DNA of 64,000 nucleotides from NCBI GenBank assembly GCA_964577825.1, contig CAZOBJ010000002.1, forward strand, positions 1 through 64,000, read 5' to 3'. The translations under genes and the position numbers were made by a program. The stretch comes from CAZOBJ01 sp964577825 (GTDB lineage: Bacteria; Planctomycetota; SZUA-567; JAFGNG01). The notes under the pieces were generated by a model that was given only the letters and a program-made list of their open reading frames with translations, was not told the DNA's origin and did not search any database. Below are positions 18,091 through 28,873 of this stretch, in pieces (the stretch's first letter is position 1; every line of letters starts with the position of its first letter).

Positions 18091-19311
18091 TCAGACCCGA
18101 TACAGGCTCACCAAGAGCGACAAGAGCGAATACCCCACGAAGAACACCACGCCCGCGATGAGCACGGTCACCATGGGCGTGATGAGCGCGACCACGCGCT
18201 GCACATGGACCTGGAGCAGGCGCTCGTAGATGTCGCCCACGAGGTCCAGGCTGCGCACGAGGCCGCCGGTCTCCTCGCCTACGGAGACCATGCCCGCCAC
18301 AAGCGGCGGCACGAGCCCGCGGGCCTCGCGCAGGGGCGCGGCCAGGCTGTCGCCGCCGGCCACGCGCGCGTGCGTGCGGTCCATGAGACGCGCGAAGGCC
18401 TCGTTGCCCACGGCGTTTCGCGCGGTCAGGAGCGCCTCGAGCACCGGCACGCCGCTCTCCAACAGCGCGCCCAAGTTGCGCGCGAACAGGACCAGGGCCG
18501 AGTAGTGGAACGCGCGGCCCATGAGCGGCAGATACAGCTTGGCGCGGTCGAGCAGGTTCCGGCCCGGCGCGGTGAGGTACATGAGCACCAGCACCACCAG
18601 CACCCCCAGCCCCGAGGCGGTCAGCACCGTCCACCACGTCTGAAGCCAATCCAGGACGTCCAGGAGCATGCGCGTGGGCGCTGGAAGCTTGCGGCCGAAC
18701 GCGGTCATGAGCGTCATGATGTTCGGCACCACATGCGCGGTCAGCAGCCACACCGCCACCACGATGGCCACCACCACCACGGACGGATAGAGGAGCGCGG
18801 TGCTCACCTGGCTGCGGAAGCTCGCCCGCGCCTCCAGCAGGTCTGCGATGCGCTCGAAGGTGGACTCCAGGAACCCGCCGGCCTCGCCCGCGGAAACCAT
18901 GCTCACAACCAAGGGCGAGAACAGGCCCCGGTGCGGGCGCATGGCGTCGGCCATGGAGCTGCCGCCCTCCACGTCCCGGCGCACCCGGGCCACGGCGCGG
19001 CGCAACCGGCGCTTGGTGGCCTGGGTCTCCAGGAGCTCCAGGCTGCCCACCACCGGCACGCCCGCGCGCACGAGCGCCGCGAACTCCCGGAAGAAGATCA
19101 CGAGGTCCGTGGCCGTGACGAAGCTGAACAGGCTCCACGGGTCGAACCGCGCGCCGCCTCGCTCGGCGGAGATCTCCATCTCCTCGATGCGGGTCACGAC
19201 CCGCCGCTCGGTGCGCAGCTGGTCCGCGGCGGCCTCGCGACTCACCGCCTCCACCGTGTCCGTGGCCTCGTGCCCGGTCTCGTCGATGTAGTGGTAGGTG
19301 AAAACGGGCAT
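18091..19311 (-). CDS. gspF: Type II secretion/pilus platform protein GspF/PilC
   Basis: Polytopic inner-membrane platform protein on which the motor ATPase acts. The 406 residues contain two T2SSF helical domains (about 65-190 and 270-395), each with the SAGEAGG / SVGEETGG signature, and three transmembrane segments near 205-225, 255-275 and 380-400. The N-terminal MPVFTYHYIDETGHEATDTV strand is typical. It is the last gene of the secretion operon and starts 25 bases after gspE. Its stop lies 17 bases from the convergent PhnP-like gene. Confidence 0.95.
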   Translation of the reverse strand: MPVFTYHYIDETGHEATDTVEAVSREAAADQLRTERRVVTRIEEMEISAERGGARFDPWSLFSFVTATDLVIFFREFAALVRAGVPVVGSLELLETQATKRRLRRAVARVRRDVEGGSSMADAMRPHRGLFSPLVVSMVSAGEAGGFLESTFERIADLLEARASFRSQVSTALLYPSVVVVAIVVAVWLLTAHVVPNIMTLMTAFGRKLPAPTRMLLDVLDWLQTWWTVLTASGLGVLVVLVLMYLTAPGRNLLDRAKLYLPLMGRAFHYSALVLFARNLGALLESGVPVLEALLTARNAVGNEAFARLMDRTHARVAGGDSLAAPLREARGLVPPLVAGMVSVGEETGGLVRSLDLVGDIYERLLQVHVQRVVALITPMVTVLIAGVVFFVGYSLLSLLVSLYRV

Positions 19312-19336
19312 GGTCCCCTCCGGGGCCGGCCGGCGG

Positions 19337-20983
<1,647 letters not shown>

Positions 20984-21010
20984 GCCGGCTCCCGTGCGCT
21001 TCGCCGCGCG

Positions 21011-23323
21011 TCAGCGCGGCCACAGCAGCGGGGCGGGCCGGCCGCGGCCGGCCGCGGCCGACCCGGACGAACGCGGTCCCGGGCGGGGCCTTGGGCCCGG
21101 CCGGGGGGCCTGCGCCTCGACCCAGGTCCAGGGCGCATAATCGGGTCCGGGCGGGAATGTGTCAAGCTCCGGGCCGGCGGCGCTCGGCCCCCCAAGCCCG
21201 GGCATGGCATCGGTGGGGTCCGCCGCTTGCGCGGCGCTTTGCGGCGCACGGACCTGCTCGAGCGCCCTCGCAGGGCGTTGCGGCGCGGGGACGCGGGAGA
21301 CCTCGCCCTCGTGGTCCTGCGGGGCGGAGTGCGCCGGCCCGGAGGCCTCGGGCGCGTCCTCTTCGTCGAGTTCCGGCCCGACGCGGCGCCGGTATCCACG
21401 CTCCAGGGTCGTGCCCGGGGTGCGCGGCGGGGGGCGACCCGGCAGGCGCCGGTCCTGGCCCGGGATCGCGCGCAGCTTGTCGAAGGTCTCGTCGTAGTAC
21501 AGGATCCGCCCGTCGCCGTGGCGGACGGTCGGATGGTCCGAGAGCCGGCGCATCGCGTCGTCGCTCTGCGCCTGCGCGGCCGCGGGCGTGAGCATGATGT
21601 ACGGGGTGATCAGGATCACGGTCTCGGTCTTGTCCTTCTCGCGAGTGAGGTGCGAGAAGAAGACCTTCAGCCCCGGCACGTCGCCGAGGACCGGGACCTT
21701 GCGCTCGCGGTTGTGCACGTTCTCGCGCACGAGTCCGCCCAGGCCCAGGGTGGCGCCGTTCTCGGCCACCACCAGGCTGTTGACCGTGGAGGTGTCCACC
21801 GTGTCGATGGGCAGGGACAGGACGTTGCCCGCGCTGTCGATGAACGACACGTTCGCCGCCCCGGCGTTGAGCGTGGAAATCTCGGTGTGCAGCCGCATGG
21901 TGATCGTGCCGTCCGGGTTGATCTGGGGCGAGATCTCCACCGTGGTGCCGATCTCGCGCAGCTCCATGATCGGGCGGGTGGTGTCGCGCACCCCGGCGCC
22001 GGACTCGATCTCGCGCAGCTCGAACTCGTAGTTCACGGTCACGGGGCGCTCCTCGCCCACGAAGAACTTGCCCGGCGCGTTGTTCGCGCACAGGATGAAG
22101 GGCGTGGCGATCTCGTTGACCCGATTCTCGTCCTGGAGCATCTCCACGCGCGCGTTGATCCGGTTGCCCAGCGCCCGGAACACATTGTAGGACAACGTGG
22201 AGCCCGCCACCGCGCCCGCGCCGAAGTTGCCCACGTTCAAGTCGTGAGTCATCATGGGGCCGAACCCGGCGAACTGGTGCTCGCCGTCGTACTGCCAGTC
22301 GAACATGCTCTCGAAGTCGTCGGTCAGCGTCACCTCCAGGATGCGCACGGCCAGCAGCACCTGCTTGGTGGGCGTGTCCAGGTTCTCGGCGATCCGTTGC
22401 ACCTGGTCGAGTAGCGGCTTGTCCACGGACCGGACCACGATCGTGTTGTTGCGGGGGAACACGGCCATGGTGGCCACGGTCTCGACCTCTTTGCCGGTTG
22501 TCGCCGCGGCCAGAAGGTCCGGCGGCACCGGCTCGCCGGCCTCGCGCGCCTCCTCGATGCGCGCGACCGCGGTGGAAGTGGCCTCGTCCGTGTCGCCGGG
22601 CCGAGTCACCTGGGCCGTGTCGGGAATCCCCGCGCCGTCCCCGCCGCCGCCCGCGGTTCCTTCCCCGCCGACCACGTGGTTGTAGCTGTCCTCCACGTCC
22701 TCGGGCTCGGCGTAGTCGATGCGCTCGCCCAACAGCTGGTCGATCATCTTGGCCACGCCCGTGGCCGACGCGTAGCGCAGGCTGATGATGACCGTCTGCT
22801 CGTCGCGGCGGACCACCAGGTCCTTGGCGAACTCGGGCGCGGTCATCACCCGGATCACGTTGTCGTCGATGCTGTACCACAGGTTGTACACCTTGCACAG
22901 GGTCGACAGGGCCGCGCGGGGCGTGACGTCCTTGAGGAACAGGGTCACCCGCTTGTCCATGACCGATTCGCTGGCCACGATGTTGTACCCGGTCAGGTCG
23001 GTGAAGAAGCGCAGCACCTCGATCATGGGCGCGCCTTTCCAGTGGAACACCTCGATCTCGCCCTGCATCATCCGCTGGCGCATCGCGCGCTGCTCGCGCA
23101 GGTCCTGCTCCGTGGCCGCGAACTCGTCGAGCCCCGACGAGATGACCCGCACCTTCGGGCCGCTGGGCACGGGCGCCTGGGCCTCGGCGGGCGGGTGGCT
23201 CTTGGTGTAGCACTCCGCCTGGTCCGTGCGGAACCGGACCGTCTCCTCGGGACACGGCTTGTCGCGCGCGCACCCGGACACGACAAAGGCCAGGACGAAG
23301 CCGGCAAGCGCCAATCGTTTCAT
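21011..23323 (-). CDS. gspD: Secretin GspD/PilQ lipoprotein with long Pro/Arg-rich tail
   Basis: Outer-membrane channel of the secretion or pilus machine. The 770-residue precursor begins with a lipoprotein signal (MKRLALAGFVLAFVVSGC). An N0/STN-like domain (about 95-160) is followed by an N1 ring domain with a Gly/acidic insertion, then the secretin core (about 345-605) with ENGATLGLGGLVRE and VPVLGDVPGLKVFFSH. About 150 residues rich in Pro, Arg and Ala follow the last beta strands, beyond the usual end of the family. The ATG at 23323 has an AGGAGGAG ribosome site. A tail of this kind could bind a pilotin, peptidoglycan or an anionic surface; that is inference. Confidence 0.93.
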   Translation of the reverse strand: MKRLALAGFVLAFVVSGCARDKPCPEETVRFRTDQAECYTKSHPPAEAQAPVPSGPKVRVISSGLDEFAATEQDLREQRAMRQRMMQGEIEVFHWKGAPMIEVLRFFTDLTGYNIVASESVMDKRVTLFLKDVTPRAALSTLCKVYNLWYSIDDNVIRVMTAPEFAKDLVVRRDEQTVIISLRYASATGVAKMIDQLLGERIDYAEPEDVEDSYNHVVGGEGTAGGGGDGAGIPDTAQVTRPGDTDEATSTAVARIEEAREAGEPVPPDLLAAATTGKEVETVATMAVFPRNNTIVVRSVDKPLLDQVQRIAENLDTPTKQVLLAVRILEVTLTDDFESMFDWQYDGEHQFAGFGPMMTHDLNVGNFGAGAVAGSTLSYNVFRALGNRINARVEMLQDENRVNEIATPFILCANNAPGKFFVGEERPVTVNYEFELREIESGAGVRDTTRPIMELREIGTTVEISPQINPDGTITMRLHTEISTLNAGAANVSFIDSAGNVLSLPIDTVDTSTVNSLVVAENGATLGLGGLVRENVHNRERKVPVLGDVPGLKVFFSHLTREKDKTETVILITPYIMLTPAAAQAQSDDAMRRLSDHPTVRHGDGRILYYDETFDKLRAIPGQDRRLPGRPPPRTPGTTLERGYRRRVGPELDEEDAPEASGPAHSAPQDHEGEVSRVPAPQRPARALEQVRAPQSAAQAADPTDAMPGLGGPSAAGPELDTFPPGPDYAPWTWVEAQAPRPGPRPRPGPRSSGSAAAGRGRPAPLLWPR

Positions 23324-23338
23324 GGGTTCGTTCTCCTC

Positions 23339-23875
23339 CTACCGCGCAATCGGGCGCCAGGGCACTTCGACGACCACGGGCTTGTCCAGGTCGCCCACCT
23401 CCAGCACGGTCGCCCGTTCGGTGATCTGCTTGATCCGCACCCGCACCGCGGTCGATTCGTCGGCCTGTGAGTCGTCGTCGCGTCGCTCGTCTTCCGGCGG
23501 CAAGTCCAGCGTGTGCACCTCGCCTTCGCGCACGGCCAGGCTCCGTTCGGTGCGCGGCACCCACAGCAGGGCCATCCGGTCCGCGCCGACCACCATCACC
23601 CCGAGCATGCGAACCTCGGGCACGCGCGGGCCGGCCTCGGGCGCGGGCTCGGGCGCGGGCTCGGGCGGCGCGGGCTCGGGCGGCTGCGCCTCGCCCCGGC
23701 GCATGGCCTCGCTCACGGCAAAGGGGTTGCGCGCCGGCAGCTCCTGCGCGGCCGCCTCGCCCGGCCGGGCCTGTGGCGCGCCGCCCGCGGGCGCAGGCTC
23801 CTGCACGCGGTCGCCCGCCCCCAAGCAGGGGCAGAGCGCCGTCGCGGCGAGCGCCAGGATCAGCACAGTGCGCAC
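23339..23875 (-). CDS. PilP/GspC-like secretion protein
   Basis: A 178-residue exported protein encoded between pilO and the secretin gene, the usual place for PilP. It starts with a signal-anchor-like hydrophobic stretch (VRTVLILALAATALCPCLG), continues with a Pro/Ala/Glu-rich linker that includes an NPF motif (ARNPFAVSEAM), and ends with a small beta domain (MLGVMVVGADRMALLWV ... AVREGEVHTL). This layout matches PilP and GspC, which connect the inner-membrane PilN/O complex to the secretin. The GTG at 23875 has AAGGAG eight bases upstream and is the only start that makes the signal sequence N-terminal. Confidence 0.75.
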   Translation of the reverse strand: MRTVLILALAATALCPCLGAGDRVQEPAPAGGAPQARPGEAAAQELPARNPFAVSEAMRRGEAQPPEPAPPEPAPEPAPEAGPRVPEVRMLGVMVVGADRMALLWVPRTERSLAVREGEVHTLDLPPEDERRDDDSQADESTAVRVRIKQITERATVLEVGDLDKPVVVEVPWRPIAR

Positions 23876-23916
23876 CAGGGTCTCTCCTTCGCCTTCGTCG
23901 GCCCCACGCCCGCGCC

Positions 23917-24486
23917 TCACAACAATAGGTCCATGTTCGCGCGCACCCGCCCGGTGTCCGGGTCCTCCAGGGTGACGCGGATCGACTCCACGACCACCAC
24001 CTTGTCCGTGACCCGGGGCAGGTCCAGCACGAATCGCAGCAGGTCGTGAAACGAGCCCACCATCTCCATGCGCCGGCGCGCGGCCTGCTCTAGGAGCTCG
24101 CCGCCCGGGAGCTCGGTGTGCGCGTCTCGCTGCACGGGCTCGGAACGGAGGACGTTGAGCCCGTGCGTCTCCGCGCTCTCGGTGATGGCGCGCAGGGGCG
24201 CGGTCACCTGGTCGGGCGTCACGAGCACGGTCTTGGCCTCTGCGAGACGGCGCTCCAAGCGCCGCGTGGCGGCCTGGGCCAGGCGCAGCCGCCAGGTGGT
24301 GTCCTGCTGGTTGGGGATCTGGCCCAGCAGCTCGCCGCGGCGCTCGTGCAGGCTGTCGACCTGCCGCTGTTCGCGCACGATGTCGGCCTCCAACCGCTCG
24401 TGGAAGAGCTTCACGTACACGTAGATAGCCACCATGCAGAAGATGGCCAACAGCCCGTAGCGCTCGAGCTTGGTGAGCTTCCTCAT
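23917..24486 (-). CDS. PilO/GspM-like alignment subcomplex protein
   Basis: A 189-residue bitopic inner-membrane protein: basic start (MRKLTKLERYG), one transmembrane helix at about 11-27 (LLAIFCMVAIYVYVKLF), a coiled-coil region (28-95) and a ferredoxin-like alpha/beta periplasmic domain. This is the PilO layout. Its ATG overlaps the stop of the PilM-PilN fusion by one base (TGATG), which indicates coupled translation and a stoichiometric complex. A GTG three bases upstream is also in frame, but the coupled ATG is preferred. Confidence 0.8.
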   Translation of the reverse strand: MRKLTKLERYGLLAIFCMVAIYVYVKLFHERLEADIVREQRQVDSLHERRGELLGQIPNQQDTTWRLRLAQAATRRLERRLAEAKTVLVTPDQVTAPLRAITESAETHGLNVLRSEPVQRDAHTELPGGELLEQAARRRMEMVGSFHDLLRFVLDLPRVTDKVVVVESIRVTLEDPDTGRVRANMDLLL

Positions 24487-26084
24487 CACTCGTCCTCAAC
24501 GGGCTCGCGGGCCTCGGCGGCCAGGGCGCCGAGCACCGTGTTCCATCGCAGCACGATCCGGTACGAGACCCGGAACCCGGGCCCCTGCCGGCCGTCCTGA
24601 CCTTCCGCGCGCAAGGCCCGCGCGCCCCCGTTGCGCTCGTGAACCGCCTCCAGGCGGGCTTCCACGCAGTCCGGGCGCTTCTGGAGCTCGTCGTTGAACG
24701 TGCTCACCGCCGTGGCGCTCGCGCCCAGGCCCTCGATGACAAATCGGTCCGGACCCGCTTGCGCGAGGCGTTGGACCACCACGGTTTCGGGAATCACCTC
24801 GGCCACCGTGCGCAGCAACTGCGCCACCCCGGCCCCCGGGGGACCGGTCAACAGCTCCAGGGTGCGGATTTGCCGTTGAAGCTCGTCCTGGCGGGCCTGT
24901 TCGGCCCGGTAACGCTCCTCCTGGCGCTCGAGGCGGGCTTGGGTGGACTCCAGGCCCTCGACCTCGGTCTCCAGCCGCGCCCGGGCGGTCTTCAGGGATT
25001 CCAGGCGGCGGTGGCCCATGTAGTAGAACACGCCGAAGATGGCCGCTGTGACGAGCACCAGGGCGAACGGGGCCAGGTGCAGGCTCTCTCTCGCGCGTGC
25101 GCCCAGGCCCACGGTCAGGTCCACGCCCAGCCGCCGGCCGCCGGTGAGATCCAGCTCCTGAAGCGCCCCGCCGGCCGCGGACGCGTACGCGCCGCCCAGG
25201 TCCTCCACCAGGCTCTCGAGCGTCCCGGCGGTGAGGTCCGGGTTCCAGGCGCTGACCTGTTCCGCGTCGGTGAGCGACCGGACCGCCTCCACCAGGGACG
25301 GGATGCGCGACCCGTCGCCGCACACGACCACGCGGTGCGGGCACGCCCAGTCGCCGCCGAACTCCGAGAGCGTGGCCTGCACGCCCTGGGCGAGCGCCTG
25401 GGCGGCCCCGACCACGGCCGGATCGTCGAGCGGCCCGCCGTTGAGCGCGATGAGCGCCTCGTCCACGCTCGCGGGCACGTTGCGCGCGGCCAGCAGGTCC
25501 GCCCCGTTGGCGAGCGCCGCGCGCACCCCCTCCGGGCGCACGTCCAGGAGCACCACGAAGCGCGAGGGGTCGGGAATGTCCACGCCCGAGAGCGCGAAGC
25601 TCATGTCCGTGGGGTACATGGCCTTCAGCCGCAGGCCGTGCCTGCGGCAGATGGCCTCGAAGTGCTCGTACTGGCGCCGGTAGATGACGGCCACCCGCAC
25701 CGGCGTCGTCTGCGCCGAGGCGCGCGGCTTGCGCGTGGGCATGTCCACCGAGTACAGCCCGTCGGACGCGGGAAACTCCACGTACGGCTCGACCTCGAAC
25801 CGGGCGGCGTGCTCGAGCTGCTCGGGACGCATGGCCAGCGCCTGGCTCGGGGGCAGGCCCATCTGGCAGGTGAAGGTCTGCGTGTGGCCGGAGACGAGCA
25901 CCACGGACTTCGGAAACTTGCCTAGGGCCTCCAGAACGCGCGTGAGCGCCTCGTCCGGGTCGTCGCGCCGCGCGACCGAGACCTCGGCCGACGCGGTGAT
26001 CCGGGCGCGGTTCCCGCGCCGCTCCACGACCAGGGCGCGCGTGGCCCGCTGGCCGAGCTCGACAGAGAGAATCGCTGTGGCCAT
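24486..26084 (-). CDS. PilM-PilN fusion (GspL-like) assembly protein
   Basis: Residues 1-330 form an actin-like PilM ATPase domain (ILSVELGQRATRALVVERRG, MYPTDMSFALSGVDI, VVVCGDGSRIPSLVEAV). Residues about 338-356 form a transmembrane helix (FALVLVTAAIFGVFYYMG), followed by a coiled coil (360-415) and a PilN-like periplasmic domain. PilM and PilN are usually separate and bind through the PilN N-terminus; here they are one 532-residue chain, as in GspL of type II systems. An upstream in-frame ATG at 26189 would only add an Arg/Ala-rich stretch with no family similarity, so I start at 26084. Confidence 0.85.
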   Translation of the reverse strand: MATAILSVELGQRATRALVVERRGNRARITASAEVSVARRDDPDEALTRVLEALGKFPKSVVLVSGHTQTFTCQMGLPPSQALAMRPEQLEHAARFEVEPYVEFPASDGLYSVDMPTRKPRASAQTTPVRVAVIYRRQYEHFEAICRRHGLRLKAMYPTDMSFALSGVDIPDPSRFVVLLDVRPEGVRAALANGADLLAARNVPASVDEALIALNGGPLDDPAVVGAAQALAQGVQATLSEFGGDWACPHRVVVCGDGSRIPSLVEAVRSLTDAEQVSAWNPDLTAGTLESLVEDLGGAYASAAGGALQELDLTGGRRLGVDLTVGLGARARESLHLAPFALVLVTAAIFGVFYYMGHRRLESLKTARARLETEVEGLESTQARLERQEERYRAEQARQDELQRQIRTLELLTGPPGAGVAQLLRTVAEVIPETVVVQRLAQAGPDRFVIEGLGASATAVSTFNDELQKRPDCVEARLEAVHERNGGARALRAEGQDGRQGPGFRVSYRIVLRWNTVLGALAAEAREPVEDE

Positions 26085-26271
26085 GCCTTCCCCGTCCGGC
26101 CCCGGGCGCGCCGCGGCGTACTGCCGAGCGCAGGCGCGGGGCCCTGTGCGTGGTTCTCGGGCTCCACCGCGACCACGGGCCAGGGACACACTCGGCCTGC
26201 GGACGCGGCCTTCCGTCTCCTATGATTTCGTCAAAAACCCCGCGCGGCTTTCGCCCAACCGGCACACGGGG

Positions 26272-28838
26272 CTAGGGAATCGTCACCGCAACCGTCCGGT
26301 CGGGCCGGCCCTGCGCGTCGATGACCACCGTCCCCGCGGCCAGGGCCTCGTCCGGGTCCAGGGTCTCGTCCGCGTCGCGGTCCTCCCAGAGAAGCACCTG
26401 CCGCGCCCCTGCCGGGGCCGAGGCCGCACCCGCGAGCGGCGCGCCCGCGTGGTAGGTGAGCGCCTGCAAAAGCGCCCAACGCTCCGTGGCGTGGTCCACG
26501 CGGGCCTGGACCCCGACGTGGAACGTGTCCGTGCCGGGCATGGCCAGGGCGCTGTCGCTGTCAAAGACCTGCGCGCCGTTCACGTGCACGGTGAACCCGG
26601 CCTGCGGGTCCGCGCTGCACCCGAAGGTGATCGTGACCGTATAGGTTGCGCCCGGGGACCAGGTCGCATGGGGCGCGGGCGCGGGCACGCTGCTCGCGCC
26701 GTCGCCCAGCGACAGGTCGCCGTCGGCCTCGAACCGGACCACGAACCGGCTGCCTGCGGGCGCTCCGGCGCCCAAAAGCGCCGGGTCGGTGTACAGGCCC
26801 GCCTGGAGCTCGTGGCCGGCGGACGGATGGGCCTGCAGCACCAGGCGCACCCGGTCCCCGGCGGCGCGCTCCACCGTGACCCCGGGCTGGGTGAGTAGGC
26901 CGTTCTCGGCCCAGTCGGCGCTGCCGTTGAGGGTCAGGCGCTCGTTCTCTACGCGCACGTTGCCGCTCAGGGGCGAGGGCGGGGCCGCGTCGCTGTCGAG
27001 CTCGGACCAGCGCGCCGCGTCGATCGTGCTCGAGGACCAGTCCTCGAGCGTGTGCCAGTACGCCGGGAACCACCCCGCCCACGCGTCCGCGCGCCCGGGC
27101 GCGCGCAGGTCTCGGAATATTTCATCCGGGTCGGCCTGTCTCTCGTCGGGTCGCAAAACCAGGCGCGCGCGCGTGTCCCCGGTCACGGACCCGGTGACCG
27201 CGAACCCGATCGGCTCGTCGTTCGCGGCCACGTGCCAGGCCGCGTCGCGCAGGGTCACCGCAACGTTGTCCGCGTTCTGCGCGGCGTCCGCGTCGTACGC
27301 GCCGGGCGCATTGCCCGCGGCCGGCAGCGCCATCTTGCCGTCCGGCCCGGCGCTCAGGATCCACAGCACCCCCTCGTCGTCGTGATAGAACCGCACGGGC
27401 CTGCCCCAGGCGTCCACGGGCCGCTCGTCCTCGTCCGCGGGCGGGCGCAGGTAGGTCGTGCGCCACCCCACGCCGCGCGCGAGCGCGGGCAGCGCGGCGT
27501 CCGGGTCGCCGGCCGGGTCGCGCGTCCACAGGCCGCGGGGCACGCAATCCTGTGCGTCGAACGTGCCGCCCCACGCCGCCCACGCCGCGCCGGTCCACTG
27601 CTCGGGCTCCCACACCCCGGCCTGCGCGTCCCAGCGGAACCGGTACGGCCAGAAGCCGTCCCCCGCCTGGCGGTAGAAGTGCGCCAGCCTTCCCATATCG
27701 CCCACGAACCCGCCCACCACCGGGCGGTTCTTCTCGTCGGTGGCCTCGCGCGCGCCCACCAGGGCCTCGCGAATCTCCTCGAGCATCGCGCGGGTCTTGT
27801 CTTCCAGGCCCTGGACCACGGTCTCGCGCCACTGGCTGTAGCGGATCTTGACGACCAGGTTGTCCGCGTTCGGCTGGGCGTCCTCGTCGTAGGCGATGTA
27901 GGCGCCGGACAGGTTCCAGGACACGCGCCCATCCGGCCCGCGGCTCACCACCCACAGCTCGGCACGGTCCTCGGCCGCGTCGTAGTACGGAAAGAAGACG
28001 AGCGCCCGGCCCCAGGCGTCCGCGAGCCGGCCCGGGTTCGCGCGCGCCAGGAAAGCGCGCACGCGCGCGTCCTCGCCGCTTCGCCAGCCGTCCGGGTCCG
28101 CGTCGCCCGGGAACCGGTCCACGGGCCNNNNNNNNNNNNNNNNNNNNNNNNNNNNNNNNNNNNNNNNNNNNNNNNNNNNNNNNNNNNNNNNNNNNNNNNN
28201 NNNNNNNNNNNNNNNNNNNNNNNNNNNTCGCCGCTTCGCCAGCCGTCCGGGTCCGCGTCGCCCGGGAACCGGTCCACGGGCCGGGCGCGGTACGGGCCCT
28301 GCCACAGGGGAGTCTCGTCCGCGTCCAGGATCCGCGCCTCCCACAGGCCGATGGGCTGGAGGCGCACGAGGTGGTTGCGCAGCTCCTCTTCCGCGGCCGC
28401 GTCGTCGCCGGGGTAATTCGCGCGCAGGGTGAACTGGTCCCAGGTCGCGTAGAACGCGGACGGGCTGCCCGCGTACTGGGTCTGCACCTGCTCGGTGAAC
28501 ACGGCCGGGGCCGGGTTGGCCGCCGGCCCGCCCGCGTCGTCGGTGTACGCCCAGGATTTCTGCGCCTGGTTCCATGCGCCGTAGTAGAGCCGGGGCAGGG
28601 TCGACAGGTCGGCCACATACCCGCCGTACACGGGCCGGCCCGAGGCGTCGTACCTGTCCGCCGGGCCCACAAGGTCCGCGCGCAGACCCTGGAGCGCGGC
28701 CTCGGTCTCGCCCACCTTGCGGGCCTCGCCGATGGACGCGGCCAGGGGCACCACCATGGCCGCGAAGATCCCCAGCATCACCACGATGAGCAGGAGTTCG
28801 AGCACCGTGAACCCGGACCGCTTCGCTGCCCCGCGCAT
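26272..28838 (-). CDS. Giant prepilin-like protein with two pseudopilin modules and a lectin-like domain (interrupted by a gap)
   Basis: The gene is broken by the 100-N gap at 28128-28227, but the sequence on both sides is the same 55 bases. Collapsing gap and duplicate leaves an open frame of about 803 residues. It has a class III leader (MRGAAKRSG, then FTVLELLLIVVML with Glu at +5). It has two consecutive globular modules, each starting with a GG(F/Y)V-x-DL motif (YGGYVADLSTLPRLYYG; VVGGFVGDMGRL) and ending with DAWGR-x-L/V-x-F ... SxGPDG and a YD-x(5)-NADN segment, which recalls the C-terminal loop of GspG. A beta-sandwich, lectin-like region (about 540-740) follows. The C-terminus holds an EF-hand-like loop (DRDADETLDPDE). 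It is paralogous to the next gene upstream. Confidence 0.85.
28073..28282. repeat. 55-base direct repeat flanking an N gap (assembly overlap)
   Basis: Bases 28073-28127 and 28228-28282 are identical and face each other across exactly 100 N. This is the pattern left when two contigs that overlap by one k-mer (k=55) are scaffolded with a fixed-size gap. The true sequence probably contains one copy and no gap. Confidence 0.92.
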
Positions 28839-28873
28839 GGATGGCTCCTACATCGTCGGGCTCAGCTACGTCT

